DNA of 58,403 nt from an uncultured Chryseobacterium sp. Lineage in GTDB: Bacteria; Bacteroidota; Bacteroidia; Flavobacteriales; Weeksellaceae. Location: contig CAJYWN010000015.1 in assembly GCA_913778275.1 (NCBI GenBank), forward strand, positions 1 through 58,403, given 5' to 3'. Below, in pieces: positions 17,392 to 25,637 of this stretch; within the stretch, counting starts at the first letter, position 1; the number at the start of each line of letters is the position of its first letter. A model generated the notes under the pieces. That model had not been told where the DNA came from and ran no database searches. It worked only from the letters and a program-made list of their open reading frames with translations. Position numbers and translations under genes: made by a program.

Positions 17392-18444
17392 TTAAGAGGA
17401 TATTTTTGCCCGAAGATACTGATGCGGGAAAAAGCATTCTTCATTCATTTCAAAGGAACCCTGAACCGCAATATAAGGGTTTCTCAAGATTTCCCGGGCA
17501 ATAAAAATAAGATCGGCATCTCCTTTCTCCAGAATCTCTTCTGCATGTGAGACTTTTTTAATCAGCCCTACCGCTCCTGTTTTTACATGAGCTTCATTTC
17601 TTACCTGTGAAGCCAATGGAACCTGATATCCGTCAAAAAGCGGAATTTTCACGCCATGAATATTTCCCCCGCTGGAAACATCAACCAGATCAACAGCGTG
17701 GTTTTTCAATACTTTTGCCAGCTCAACACTGTCTTGAATTTCCCATCCGTTTTCAGCGTATTCCGTTCCGGAAATTCTTACAAATAAAGCAACATCATCA
17801 TTCAGCTCTTGGTTTACGGCATCTACAATTTCAATGAGAAAACGGATCCTATTTTCAAAGCTTCCGCCATATTCGTCTGTTCTGATATTGGAAAGCGGCG
17901 ATAAAAACTGATGAATCAGGTAGCCATGAGCCGCATGAATTTCAATAACATCAAAACCTGCCTCAACCGCTCTTCTGGCAGCATGTTTAAAGTTCTGAAC
18001 CTGTTCTTTAATTTCTTCTAAAGTCAACACATGAGGAATTCTTTCTGTCGGATGATAGGGGATCGGGCTTGGTGCGATCGTTTCCCAACCTTCTTCAACA
18101 GGAATCTGAGTGGTATTCCAGGTTGATCCTTTTCTTCCGGAATGCGAAAGCTGGATTCCTATTTTGCTTTCTGAATTTTTGTGAACAAATTCCACAATTT
18201 TTTTAAGACTTTCTGCCTGCTCGTCGTTCCATATTCCCATACAGTGATTGGTAATTCTTCCGCGGGGTTCCACACCGGTTGCCTCCACGATAAGAAGTGC
18301 GGCTCCGCCCTGTGCGCGGCTTCCATAATGAACAAAGTGAAAATCGTCTGCAAGTCCGTTTTCACTGGAATACATACACATCGGCGACATTACCCATCGG
18401 TTTTTCAGTTCTACATTTCGGAATGTAATTGGAGTATATAACAT
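17392..18444 (-). CDS. namA: NADPH dehydrogenase, old yellow enzyme family (YqjM/NamA type)
   Basis: A 350-residue FMN-dependent ene-reductase, a TIM barrel of typical YqjM length. Diagnostic segments are SPMCMYS with the flavin-modulating Cys, QLSHSGRKGS, and EIHAAHGYLIHQFLSPLSNIRTDEYGG (cut here into its known parts, active-site His pair in HAAH). SGTEYAENGW and the C-terminal FIAREILRNP phosphate site follow. It reduces activated C=C bonds of enones and quinones using NADPH. It is divergent from cdd and upstream of the two small membrane genes on the same strand. Confidence 0.85.
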   Translation of the reverse strand: MLYTPITFRNVELKNRWVMSPMCMYSSENGLADDFHFVHYGSRAQGGAALLIVEATGVEPRGRITNHCMGIWNDEQAESLKKIVEFVHKNSESKIGIQLSHSGRKGSTWNTTQIPVEEGWETIAPSPIPYHPTERIPHVLTLEEIKEQVQNFKHAARRAVEAGFDVIEIHAAHGYLIHQFLSPLSNIRTDEYGGSFENRIRFLIEIVDAVNQELNDDVALFVRISGTEYAENGWEIQDSVELAKVLKNHAVDLVDVSSGGNIHGVKIPLFDGYQVPLASQVRNEAHVKTGAVGLIKKVSHAEEILEKGDADLIFIAREILRNPYIAVQGSFEMNEECFFPHQYLRAKISS

Positions 18445-18548
18445 GTTAATTTAATTTTTAAAAAATTGAGAATTGCAAAGAGCAGGCCTTTATTGCCCAC
18501 CTCGTGAAAAAGAAGTAATTTTATCCCCCTTTTTTTAATCCACAATAT

Positions 18549-19031
18549 ATGAAAAAAGAAACTCAGATCAGTTACGAATATTTTAAGAATAGCAGTGAGC
18601 TGAACGATATAGAAAAAGAATTGTTTGAAAGAGCAAAGCAAGCGCGTGAAAATGCGTATGCTCCCTATTCCAACTTTCTGGTAGGCTGTTCCGTGCTGCT
18701 GGAAAACGGAGCCATATATTCCGGGAACAACCAGGAGAACGCGGCATTTCCGTCCGGATTATGTGCGGAAAGAACCACCTTATTCTGGGTTGCTGCCAAT
18801 TTTCCTGACGTTAAGATTAAAAAAATATTTGTTGTGGGAGGGCACAGGGAATTTCCTGAAAAGAATCCGCCAATTCCACCATGTGGAGGCTGCAGGCAGA
18901 GCTTAATTGAGTTTGAAACCAAGCAGAATGAGAACATTGATCTTTATTTTTCGAGCATGAATGAGGAAGTGGTGAAAGTGCATTCGATAAAGGATCTGCT
19001 GCCGTTTTATTTTGACGGAACATTCTTGTAG
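18549..19031 (+). CDS. cdd: Cytidine deaminase
   Basis: A 160-residue homotetrameric-type zinc cytidine deaminase. Motifs are APYSNFLVGC, then CAERTTLF (zinc Cys plus catalytic Glu in the A-E signature) and PPCGGCRQSLIEF, with the second and third zinc cysteines in PCGGC. It deaminates cytidine and deoxycytidine to the uridines in pyrimidine salvage. It is slightly longer than the 130-residue E. coli-unrelated minimal form because of an N-terminal helix. It is apparently monocistronic and followed by a repeat-rich spacer. Confidence 0.9.
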   Translation: MKKETQISYEYFKNSSELNDIEKELFERAKQARENAYAPYSNFLVGCSVLLENGAIYSGNNQENAAFPSGLCAERTTLFWVAANFPDVKIKKIFVVGGHREFPEKNPPIPPCGGCRQSLIEFETKQNENIDLYFSSMNEEVVKVHSIKDLLPFYFDGTFL

Positions 19032-19142
19032 TGTCTTTTTGGTGAATGGTGAATTTGCTTTGCAATTGAATGGTGAATTTAAAAAAATTGACAAGCGTAG
19101 CGAATTGACAGTTCACGATTCACTTTTTGGAAATAGCATTTT

Positions 19143-19200
19143 TAAACCACCCCGTCAAAAATTCTTTGAATTTTTGCCACCCCTCCAGAGGAGGGGAATT
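19143..19200. repeat. CCCCGTCAAAAATTC intergenic repeat with two hairpins
   Basis: CAAAAATTC-TTT-GAATTTTTG forms a perfect 9-bp hairpin, and CCCCTCC-AGA-GGAGGGG a perfect 7-bp hairpin. A diverged copy is at 12041-12098. It is part of a repeat-rich spacer between cdd and the B12 riboswitch. Confidence 0.6.
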
Positions 19201-19242
19201 TTTTACCATAAAAATTCTTAGTGTAAAGACTGAGATTTCTAT

Positions 19243-19267
19243 GGTGGCTGAGCCTGTCGAAGCCACC
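19243..19267. repeat. REP-like palindrome
   Basis: GGTGGCT (19243-19249) and AGCCACC (19261-19267) enclose GAGCCTGTCGA. A related CTTCGACAGG string occurs at 8163-8172. It resembles short extragenic palindromes. Confidence 0.45.
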
Positions 19268-19276
19268 GGTCCTGCT

Positions 19277-19365
19277 ACCCTAGCCCTGATTGAAACGAAA
19301 ATCCCGGAATGGAGCGGCGAAGCCGCGGAATGAGGAATTGCAGTGGAAAGCAGGTTCCCGGCTCC
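19277..19365. repeat. Dispersed hairpin repeat, divergent copy D
   Basis: It begins with ACCCTAGCCCTGATTGA and ends GGTTCCCGGCTCC, matching the 5' and 3' boxes of copy B (27859-27965) and the 3' box of copy A. The central stem is different and short (GCGGC-GAA-GCCGC). Box ends can pair as AGCC with GGCT. Confidence 0.65.
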
Positions 19366-19417
19366 TAAAATAAAACCTTTGCTAAAAGTCGTCATCACCT
19401 TTAATTATTTTTGTGTT

Positions 19418-19448
19418 TTTGCATTTCTGACGAATAAGTTTATCTTTG
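19418..19448 (+). promoter_or_regulatory. Promoter of the B12 uptake operon
   Basis: TTTG at 19418-19421 and TAtcTTTG at 19441-19448 with a 19-bp spacer, an exact fit to the Bacteroidetes -33/-7 consensus, immediately upstream of the cobalamin riboswitch. Confidence 0.75.
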
Positions 19449-19454
19449 CAAAAA

Positions 19455-19604
19455 ATCTTGGTTTCCAATCATTTGGAATGAAAAGGGAATCGGGTGTAAA
19501 TCCCGGACTGTCCCCGCAACTGTAGATCGCAAAAAAGTTTCTACGACAAACCACTGTGCAAACGGGAAGGTGTAGAAAGCGAAAGTCAGGAGACCTGCCA
19601 GAAT
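19455..19604 (+). ncRNA. Cobalamin (AdoCbl) riboswitch
   Basis: The conserved aptamer core is present in order: GGGAATCGGGTGTAAATCCC (19485-19504), ACTGTCCCCGCAACTGTA (19507-19524), a variable arm, and the B12 box GAAAGTCAGGAGACCTGCC (19581-19599). It lies between an exact promoter and the BtuB-like gene, so binding of the cofactor should repress the receptor operon. The TTTCGGAGGAAAAG stretch at 19623-19636 before the start codon is a likely ribosome-binding segment and target of the switch. Confidence 0.95.
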
Positions 19605-19645
19605 TATAACTAAATACATTGCTTTCGGAGGAAAAGTAAAATAGA

Positions 19646-21472
19646 ATGGATAAAAAAAAATCTTTAGTACTGATTTTTTCGGCTTACGGCTGCTTTCTTT
19701 CCGCGCAGGAGAAAGCGATTGACACGGTCTATATTTTTGATAACCAAATGAATAAGGTAAAGCTTTTTCATAATATCAATACCATCAGCCCGAAAGATTT
19801 CGAAAAAAACGCCACCAATCTTTCCGAACTTTTACGGTTCCAGTCTCAGCTTTATATCAAAGAAAACGGCCGCGGTGCAGTTTCGTCGCCTTCTTTCAGG
19901 GGAACGAGTGCAGGACATACGGCTTTCGTCTGGAACGGGATCAATATTAACTCTGCCTTCCTTGGACAGGGTGACGTGAATAATATTCCGCTTTTCGGGT
20001 ACGATGACCTTGAGGTGAAAGCCGGCGGAGGAAGCGTGCAGTACGGAAGTTCGGCCATCGGAGGAAGCATTCATCTCAATAATAATCTGGAGTTTAACAA
20101 GGGGACTCATGCTTTCCTGTATTCTGAAGCAGCTTCTTTCGGAACTTTTAATAATTTTCTGAGAACGTCTTTCAGCAATGAGAAATTCAGTGTTAAAGTT
20201 TCTGGTAATTATGTCATTAGCCAGAATGATTATGAAGTCCCGGAAAAGGAGTATATCAACAGAAACGGAAGGTTTTACAATTCATCGATCAACATCGGAG
20301 CTTCATATAAAATTGCGCCGCATCAAACGATTTCATGGCAAAACCAGATATTTGACGGTTCGCAGCATTATCCGATCTTCACAGAGAACGGTAATAAGAC
20401 AAAATATAAAGCACAGACCCACCGCAGTCTCATTTCGTGGGATATTACCCGAAATAATTTGTCCAACAGCCTGAAAGCGGCTTACACGGAGGATAATTTT
20501 CAATATTTCGGAGATATCGACAAACCTAAAGAAAGCGGTGCGGAAGGTAAAAATTATATCTTCAGAAATGATTTCAATTATTTCATAACACCTAAACTTA
20601 ATGTGAATGCCATTGGTGAATTTCAGGTGAATAAAGGCGTGGGCTACCAATCGGGTATCGGTGATATCAGCAGAAATGTTGGCTCTGCAGCCGGTCTTAT
20701 ACGTTATTTTGTAACGTCTGATCTCCGTTTTGAAGCAGGTATTAAGAAAGATTTTGTAGAAAATATGTCTTCTCCCGTTCTCTATTCTTTTTCGGGAAAA
20801 TGGCAGCCTGTGAAATGGTATCAGGTGGGCGCAAGCTTCTCAAGAAATTTTAAGTTTCCAACATTTAACGATCTCTATTGGAAACAGGGAGGAAATCCTG
20901 ATCTGGTTCCTGAAACTTCAACGAATGTGGATATGGACCATGAATTTAAATTCGGAGATGCGAAGCTTGTGATAAGTCCGTATTATATGGATATTAAAAA
21001 CTATATCAACTGGCTTCCGACGGCTGGAGGATACTGGGCTGCTTTCAATACCTACAGCGTTGAAATTTACGGGCTTGATTCGCAGATTACTTACCGTAAG
21101 AATTTAGGAAATCATCATTTTACATTGAACGGCGGATATACGTATTCCAGATCTACCAATAAGGTGACGGGAATGCAGATGATGTATGTTCCGCTTCATA
21201 AAGCTACCGGAAATATCGATTACCGCTACCGGTTCCTGAATGTTTATGTTCAGGGACTTTTCAACGGACTTACCTATACCACTACCGATGAAAAAAGAGC
21301 GGACGCTATTGATCCTTATTTTGTCCTGAACTCCGGAGTTTCCGCAAGCTTTTTAGATCATTATACTTTAGGATTTAAGGTAAATAATATTACAGATGCC
21401 GTTTATCAGACTGTTTCTTATTATCCTTTGCCTAAAAGAAATTACAGCATTTATATCAATATTAATTTTTAA
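19646..21472 (+). CDS. BtuB-like TonB-dependent cobalamin receptor
   Basis: A 608-residue outer membrane receptor. A short signal peptide ends at FLSAQ. The plug domain includes SELLRFQSQLYIKENGRGAVSSPSFRG-type sequence (in parts), HTAFVWNGININ and VKAGGGSVQYGSSAIGGSIHL. The barrel ends NYSIYININF with terminal Phe. It belongs with short B12-type receptors (about 600 residues, no CarboxypepD-like domain). The riboswitch directly upstream makes cobalamin or cobinamide the likely ligand. It is followed after 13 bp by a beta-propeller lipoprotein. No inner-membrane BtuCDF genes are in the window. Confidence 0.9.
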   Translation: MDKKKSLVLIFSAYGCFLSAQEKAIDTVYIFDNQMNKVKLFHNINTISPKDFEKNATNLSELLRFQSQLYIKENGRGAVSSPSFRGTSAGHTAFVWNGININSAFLGQGDVNNIPLFGYDDLEVKAGGGSVQYGSSAIGGSIHLNNNLEFNKGTHAFLYSEAASFGTFNNFLRTSFSNEKFSVKVSGNYVISQNDYEVPEKEYINRNGRFYNSSINIGASYKIAPHQTISWQNQIFDGSQHYPIFTENGNKTKYKAQTHRSLISWDITRNNLSNSLKAAYTEDNFQYFGDIDKPKESGAEGKNYIFRNDFNYFITPKLNVNAIGEFQVNKGVGYQSGIGDISRNVGSAAGLIRYFVTSDLRFEAGIKKDFVENMSSPVLYSFSGKWQPVKWYQVGASFSRNFKFPTFNDLYWKQGGNPDLVPETSTNVDMDHEFKFGDAKLVISPYYMDIKNYINWLPTAGGYWAAFNTYSVEIYGLDSQITYRKNLGNHHFTLNGGYTYSRSTNKVTGMQMMYVPLHKATGNIDYRYRFLNVYVQGLFNGLTYTTTDEKRADAIDPYFVLNSGVSASFLDHYTLGFKVNNITDAVYQTVSYYPLPKRNYSIYININF

Positions 21473-21485
21473 CATTTAACATATT

Positions 21486-22529
21486 ATGAAAATAACTAAA
21501 CTTCTGACCCTTGTTTTTGCGTCTGCATTGCTTTTTACAACTTCTTGTAGCAGTGACGATAATAATCTCAGCGATGAAACGTACTACGGAAACGGATTTC
21601 TATTAAGCAACGAGGGAAATTTCGGAAAGCCTAATGCGGATGTAACGTATGTAACTTCTGACATGACTATGAAACAGGATAATATTTTCTCTGCCAACAA
21701 CGGAGGTTCCAATCTTGGTGATGTTTTGCAGACAATCAGCTTTAACGGAGATAATGCTTATTTACTGCTGAATAATTCTAATAAAATTCAGATTGTAAAC
21801 AGATTCAACTTTAAGAAGACGGGAGAAATTACTGCCCAGCTGAACTCGCCCCGATACATGGTCTTTGCCAACAATAATATTTACGTTACCAATGACAAAT
21901 ACGGAGGCGATAAATTCGTAAGTATCTATAAAACTTCCGATTTATCTTTCGTAAAGAAAATCAACTTCACGGACAGCGTTGAAAGAATTGTTGAAGCTGG
22001 AAATAATATTTTCGTACAGAATGCTTCTTTCGGTTTTGGAAATAAGATCTCTTATATTACGACCTCTAACAATCAAGTACAGTCTACGATCACCATACCT
22101 AACGGAAACATCAATAAAATGATTGCCAGCAACGGAACGGTATATGCTATTGCCGCAGGAACTGCAGATTCTTACATCTATCAGATTTCAAATGCAGGAA
22201 GCATTACCAAGACTTATACTTTAACAGGAATTACCGATGCTACGAATCTTGAAATTGAAAAGGGTAAATTTTATTTTACTTCAGGGCTTAAAGTGTTCGC
22301 AATGGATTTAACGGCTACTACCGTGCCTTCTGCTCCTTTATTTACGGTAACGAACAGTGTTGATCCTTATTCCAATCTATATGGATTCAGCGTTGTTAAT
22401 GACAGAATTTTTGTTTCGGATGCGAACGGATTTACTCAGGACAGTAAAATCAGCGTATATTCTACGAGCGGATCTCTTTTGAAAACTTTTACTGCAGGTA
22501 AAGGCACAAACGGAGCGTTCTGGAACTAA
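21486..22529 (+). CDS. BtuG-like beta-propeller lipoprotein (DUF5074/YncE-like)
   Basis: A 347-residue lipoprotein with lipobox LFTTSC (C21) and an SSDDNN tail. The remainder is a YncE-like seven-bladed propeller with repeated blades such as KIQIVNRFNFKKTGEI, YMVFANNNIYVTN and FVSIYKTSDLSFVKKI. In Bacteroides, surface lipoproteins of this fold (BtuG) bind B12 tightly and cap BtuB; that is established for the family, not for this gene. Its position 13 bp behind the riboswitch-controlled receptor supports the same role. A strong terminator follows. Confidence 0.8.
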   Translation: MKITKLLTLVFASALLFTTSCSSDDNNLSDETYYGNGFLLSNEGNFGKPNADVTYVTSDMTMKQDNIFSANNGGSNLGDVLQTISFNGDNAYLLLNNSNKIQIVNRFNFKKTGEITAQLNSPRYMVFANNNIYVTNDKYGGDKFVSIYKTSDLSFVKKINFTDSVERIVEAGNNIFVQNASFGFGNKISYITTSNNQVQSTITIPNGNINKMIASNGTVYAIAAGTADSYIYQISNAGSITKTYTLTGITDATNLEIEKGKFYFTSGLKVFAMDLTATTVPSAPLFTVTNSVDPYSNLYGFSVVNDRIFVSDANGFTQDSKISVYSTSGSLLKTFTAGKGTNGAFWN

Positions 22530-22566
22530 GAATGGCTTGTATTATATCATACAATTTATTTTTTCA

Positions 22567-22904
22567 TCATTTGTGTTTTTTTCCGGGCGGTTTCTTCGAA
22601 ACCGCCCGGATTTTTATTATAAGATAATATTTCAGCCAGCTTACTTCCAGCAATACTATCAGCCACCAGACCGGAAATCTGAAATACGTATATAACAGCG
22701 TAAAATTATCGACTGGCGTCTGACCTTTTATCGCTCTCCGGACTTCGAAATAAATAGAAAAAAACGGAATGATAAATCCGAAAAATAAAAATGCAACCAG
22801 ATAAAATATCCAATTGCATTTCTTTATGATTTCATATTTCCAAACTATAACGTTGAAAATTAAATGATTGTTACGATGATATAATCGAATGGTGCGAAAT
22901 ACAT
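22567..22904 (-). pseudogene. Unlisted small membrane protein gene with a one-base frameshift, directly behind cca
   Basis: On the minus strand an ATG (22904-22902) directly follows the cca stop codon. It reads MYFAPFDYIIVTII and then stops at 22862-22860. Shifting frame at the CATTTAATTTT stretch (one extra T) continues FNVIVWKYEIIKK, then a hydrophobic stretch WIFYLVAFLFFGFIIPFF, VRRAIKGQTPVDN and RFPVWWLIVLLEV, to a TGA at 22569-22567. The whole reads as a coherent protein of about 110 residues with three membrane segments. The last 15 codons overlap the terminator, so the true end may be earlier. It could be a sequencing error, a recent pseudogene, or a non-ATG start in the second frame. 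No family was recognised. Confidence 0.5.
22582..22616. terminator. Strong terminator after the B12 operon
   Basis: TCCGGGCGGTTTC (22582-22594) and GAAACCGCCCGGA (22598-22610), 13 perfect pairs with a TTC loop, then TTTTTATTA. It also serves the opposing cca transcript. Confidence 0.9.
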
Positions 22905-24326
22905 TTAAGCAAGTGTTAAACCCAGTTTCTCTCCTTCTGCAATAACAAATTGTTTTGCCTTCTCGCTGTCGTTTTCAATTTCTCCTTCAAGGATGGCCTC
23001 TTTTACTTTTTCTTTTAAAATTCCGATTTCGCGGCCCGGTTTCAGGTTAAACAGCGCCATAATTTCTTCTCCGGAAATCGGCGGCTGAAAGTTTCTTACC
23101 TGGTCTTTCTCTTCCACTTCTTTGATTTTCACCGCTACATATTCAAAATTCTTTTTGAATTTTTCCTGTTTTTTAGAATTTTTGGTGGTAATGTCGGCTT
23201 TACATAGTGTGAACAGCTCTTCCAGATCCTCTCCCGCATCAAATAAGAGCCTTCTCAATGCAGAATCTGAAGCATCGTCTGTGATCAGGGCAATGGGGCG
23301 TGAAGAGAGCTTTACCATTTTCTGAACATATTTCATATCCGGACCTAAAGGCAGTTTCAGCCTCTGGAATAACGTTTTTACCATTTTTGAACCTACAAAC
23401 TCGTGTCCATGGAATGTCCATCCCGTTCCTTCTACAAACTTTTTTGTTGGCGCTTTTCCGATATCGTGAAGCAATGCGGCCCAACGAAGCCAAAGATTGT
23501 CGGTATTTTCTGAAATATTGTCTACAACTTCCAGCGTATGGTAAAAATTGTCCTTGTGGGTCTGTCCTTCTATTTCTTCTATTCCTTTCAGATCGATCAG
23601 TTCAGGAATAATGAGTTTCATTAAGCCTGTTTCTTCCATCAGTCTGAGGCCGACAGAAGGTTTTGGGGAAAGCATTATTTTATTGAATTCCACCATAATC
23701 CTTTCCATGGAAACGATTTTGATGCGTTCCGCTTCCTGTTTAATGGCTTCCAGGGATTTTTCTTCGATCCTGAATTGTAAAGTAGAAGCAAAGCGAATGG
23801 CTCTCATCATTCGCAACGGATCGTCAGAATAGGTTTGAGCAGGTGCCAGCGGTGTCCTGAGAATGCCTTCCTGCAGATCACCAATCCCGTTAAAAGGATC
23901 TACCAGTTCCCCGAAATTATCTTTATTTAAAGAAATAGCCATTGCATTAACGGTGAAGTCCCTTCTCTTCTGATCGTCTTCAATAGTTCCGCCTTCAACC
24001 TCCGGTTTGCGGCTGTCTTCCGTATAGCTTTCTTTTCTGGCTCCAACAAATTCAAGCTCAAGATCTTTATATCGGATCATTGCTGTACCGTAGGTTTTGA
24101 AAACGGAAATTTTCATCTTCGGATCAATTTCGTTTCCTACGTTTTGGGCCAGCTCGATGCCGCTCTGTTCAGTCACAAAATCAATATCTGTGGAAGCCTT
24201 TCTTTTCATCAGCAAATCGCGAACATAACCGCCAACAATATACACCGACTGGCCGTTTTTTGCTGCGACTTCAGAAATTATTTTAAAAAGTTTAAGGTTT
24301 TTATTTTGATTTAGGTTGATGAACAT
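22905..24326 (-). CDS. cca: CCA tRNA nucleotidyltransferase with HD domain
   Basis: A 473-residue class II polymerase-beta-fold nucleotidyltransferase that adds or repairs the 3' CCA of tRNAs. The head contains IVGGYVRDLLMKRKASTDIDFV (in parts: GGYVRD and the DIDFV metal dyad). RRDFTVNAMAI, DPFNGIGDLQEGILRT and DPLRMMRAIRFAS are the neck motifs. An HD domain follows with LLHDIGKAPTKK. Its length and HD domain match the longer bacterial CCA/PAP family. It is upstream of the frameshifted small gene with the stop and start codons abutting. Confidence 0.92.
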   Translation of the reverse strand: MFINLNQNKNLKLFKIISEVAAKNGQSVYIVGGYVRDLLMKRKASTDIDFVTEQSGIELAQNVGNEIDPKMKISVFKTYGTAMIRYKDLELEFVGARKESYTEDSRKPEVEGGTIEDDQKRRDFTVNAMAISLNKDNFGELVDPFNGIGDLQEGILRTPLAPAQTYSDDPLRMMRAIRFASTLQFRIEEKSLEAIKQEAERIKIVSMERIMVEFNKIMLSPKPSVGLRLMEETGLMKLIIPELIDLKGIEEIEGQTHKDNFYHTLEVVDNISENTDNLWLRWAALLHDIGKAPTKKFVEGTGWTFHGHEFVGSKMVKTLFQRLKLPLGPDMKYVQKMVKLSSRPIALITDDASDSALRRLLFDAGEDLEELFTLCKADITTKNSKKQEKFKKNFEYVAVKIKEVEEKDQVRNFQPPISGEEIMALFNLKPGREIGILKEKVKEAILEGEIENDSEKAKQFVIAEGEKLGLTLA

Positions 24327-24484
24327 TTTTTTAGATGTTAGATGATAAACTGATGGATAATAGATTTAGAGCTAAAACTATTATTTAATTTAAAACCACT
24401 AAGAAACCAGATTTAGAGGTAAAAACTCAATTTCCGACTTCTTAATGGTTAAATGATTCTGCAAAGATAATTAAATCTTTTTTC

Positions 24485-25033
24485 TTATTCGCGAAGTACT
24501 TTTATTCTGTTGTCACTCCAGATTTTGATGACCGATGAACCTGAGTACTGAGATACTTTTTCCCTGTCTTCTTCTACTGCGTAATCTACCAGATCAATAA
24601 TTTCCGGAGAAATATCCGAGAATTTCAAGGGACTTTTTTCGCCGCTGAAATTAGCAGAAGTAGAAACCAATGGTTTATTAAGTTTGGTAATGAGTCTTTT
24701 ACAGAAATCATTTTTTACCAGCCGAATCCCGATGCTCCCGTCTTCCGCCAACAGTTCTTTTGGCAAGCCTCTTGGATTTTCATAAACAATAGTTACCGGT
24801 TTTTCACTGAGATCGATGATTTCCCAGGCCATTTCCGGAACATCCACTAAATCCTGCAATCTTTTCTCAGACTCTACCAGAATAATCATGGATTTGTTTT
24901 TTTCCCGTTTTTTGATTTCAAAAATTTTATGAACGGCTTCTATATTGGTGGCATCACAGCCGATTCCCCAGATGGTATCGGTGGGATATAAAATGGTACC
25001 GCCGGATTTTAGTATTTGTATGATGTTTTCCAT
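24485..25033 (-). CDS. tsaC: Threonylcarbamoyl-AMP synthase, short TsaC form
   Basis: A 182-residue YrdC-fold enzyme making threonylcarbamoyl-AMP from Thr, bicarbonate and ATP for the t6A37 modification of ANN-decoding tRNAs. It starts with a GGTILYPTDTIWGIGCDA signature, then KREKNKSMIILV (the KxR/SxN site) and LVSTSANFSGE. It lacks the C-terminal Sua5 domain. The start codon lies only 4 bp from the end of the REP-transposase element, and a consensus promoter sits inside that element end (25065-25097), so its expression is probably driven from there. Confidence 0.9.
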   Translation of the reverse strand: MENIIQILKSGGTILYPTDTIWGIGCDATNIEAVHKIFEIKKREKNKSMIILVESEKRLQDLVDVPEMAWEIIDLSEKPVTIVYENPRGLPKELLAEDGSIGIRLVKNDFCKRLITKLNKPLVSTSANFSGEKSPLKFSDISPEIIDLVDYAVEEDREKVSQYSGSSVIKIWSDNRIKVLRE

Positions 25034-25064
25034 AATGAATAGGGGCGGGCTTTAGCCCGTCTTT

Positions 25065-25097
25065 CAAAGATAAAAAATTCAATTGGCTTCAGCCAAA
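25065..25097 (-). promoter_or_regulatory. Outward promoter in the element end, reading into tsaC
   Basis: On the minus strand TTTG (25097-25094, inside the inner hairpin), a 21-bp spacer and TAtcTTTG (25072-25065) form a full Bacteroidetes promoter. Transcripts would start about 6 bp later, just before the outer hairpin, giving tsaC a leader of roughly 26 nt that is mostly hairpin. Confidence 0.6.
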
Positions 25098-25099
25098 GC

Positions 25100-25543
25100 T
25101 TATTTAAAATTAAATTTGTCTAAAAACTCCTTACATTCTTCAGCAAATGTTCTCTGCTGATGATGTTTTTCCTGATTGATTATATAATTCCGTACTGTAT
25201 CAACCATTGATTCCGAAACAGAAACGGCGAAATACTCTTCCTGCCAGGCAAATTTATTTTTTGTGAGTTGGTTTTTATTGATCCAAAAAGAAGATTCTCC
25301 TTTCAGTAACTGGATAACTTTTCCGATATTTTGATCTGAACTTAAAGAAATTAAACAGTGACAATGATCAGAATAACCGTTAACAGCATCCACAAAAATT
25401 CGTTTTTCTGAAGCATTTTCTTTAATATGCTTCCATACTCTTACTCTTAATGCTGAAGTACTTAAATAGGGAATTCTATTTTTTGTTGAGAAAACGACGT
25501 GGATATAAACTTTTATAAAAGGCATTTGTGTTTGTTTTGCCAA
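25100..25543 (-). CDS. IS200-like / REP-associated tyrosine transposase (Y1_Tnp)
   Basis: A 147-residue HUH-family transposase. It starts with FIKVYIHVVFSTKNRIPYL, carries the metal-binding HUH motif as HCHCLISL, and has the nucleophile Tyr in VRNYIINQEKHHQQRTF. Its length equals full members of the family, and it seems intact. It is surrounded by its own REP-like ends rather than by IS200 ends with RE/LE loops, which is why RAYT is preferred. It is oriented with tsaC and the genes behind it. Confidence 0.88.
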   Translation of the reverse strand: MAKQTQMPFIKVYIHVVFSTKNRIPYLSTSALRVRVWKHIKENASEKRIFVDAVNGYSDHCHCLISLSSDQNIGKVIQLLKGESSFWINKNQLTKNKFAWQEEYFAVSVSESMVDTVRNYIINQEKHHQQRTFAEECKEFLDKFNFK

Positions 25544-25637
25544 AAATAAAGATTTATTTTAAGTTTAGGCTAAAGCCAATTAAAATGTATTCAGGTGAAA
25601 ACGGGCTAAAGCCCGTCCCTATTGATTTTTAAGACTA

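Larger units (their letters stand above)
25038..25623 (-). mobile_element. REP-associated tyrosine transposase element (RAYT) with inverted hairpin ends
   Basis: The transposase gene is bracketed by two inverted ends. Each has two hairpins in mirrored order: an outer one built on ACGGGCTTTAGCCCGT (25045-25060 with one mismatch, and 25601-25616) and an inner one built on TTGGCTNNAGCCAA (25083-25096, 25565-25579). The outermost AATAGGG...CCCTATT also match. Spacers between the hairpins differ between the ends. This is the BIME-like pair structure of domesticated IS200-type transposases. No target duplication is evident, as expected for single-strand HUH transposition. Confidence 0.8.
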
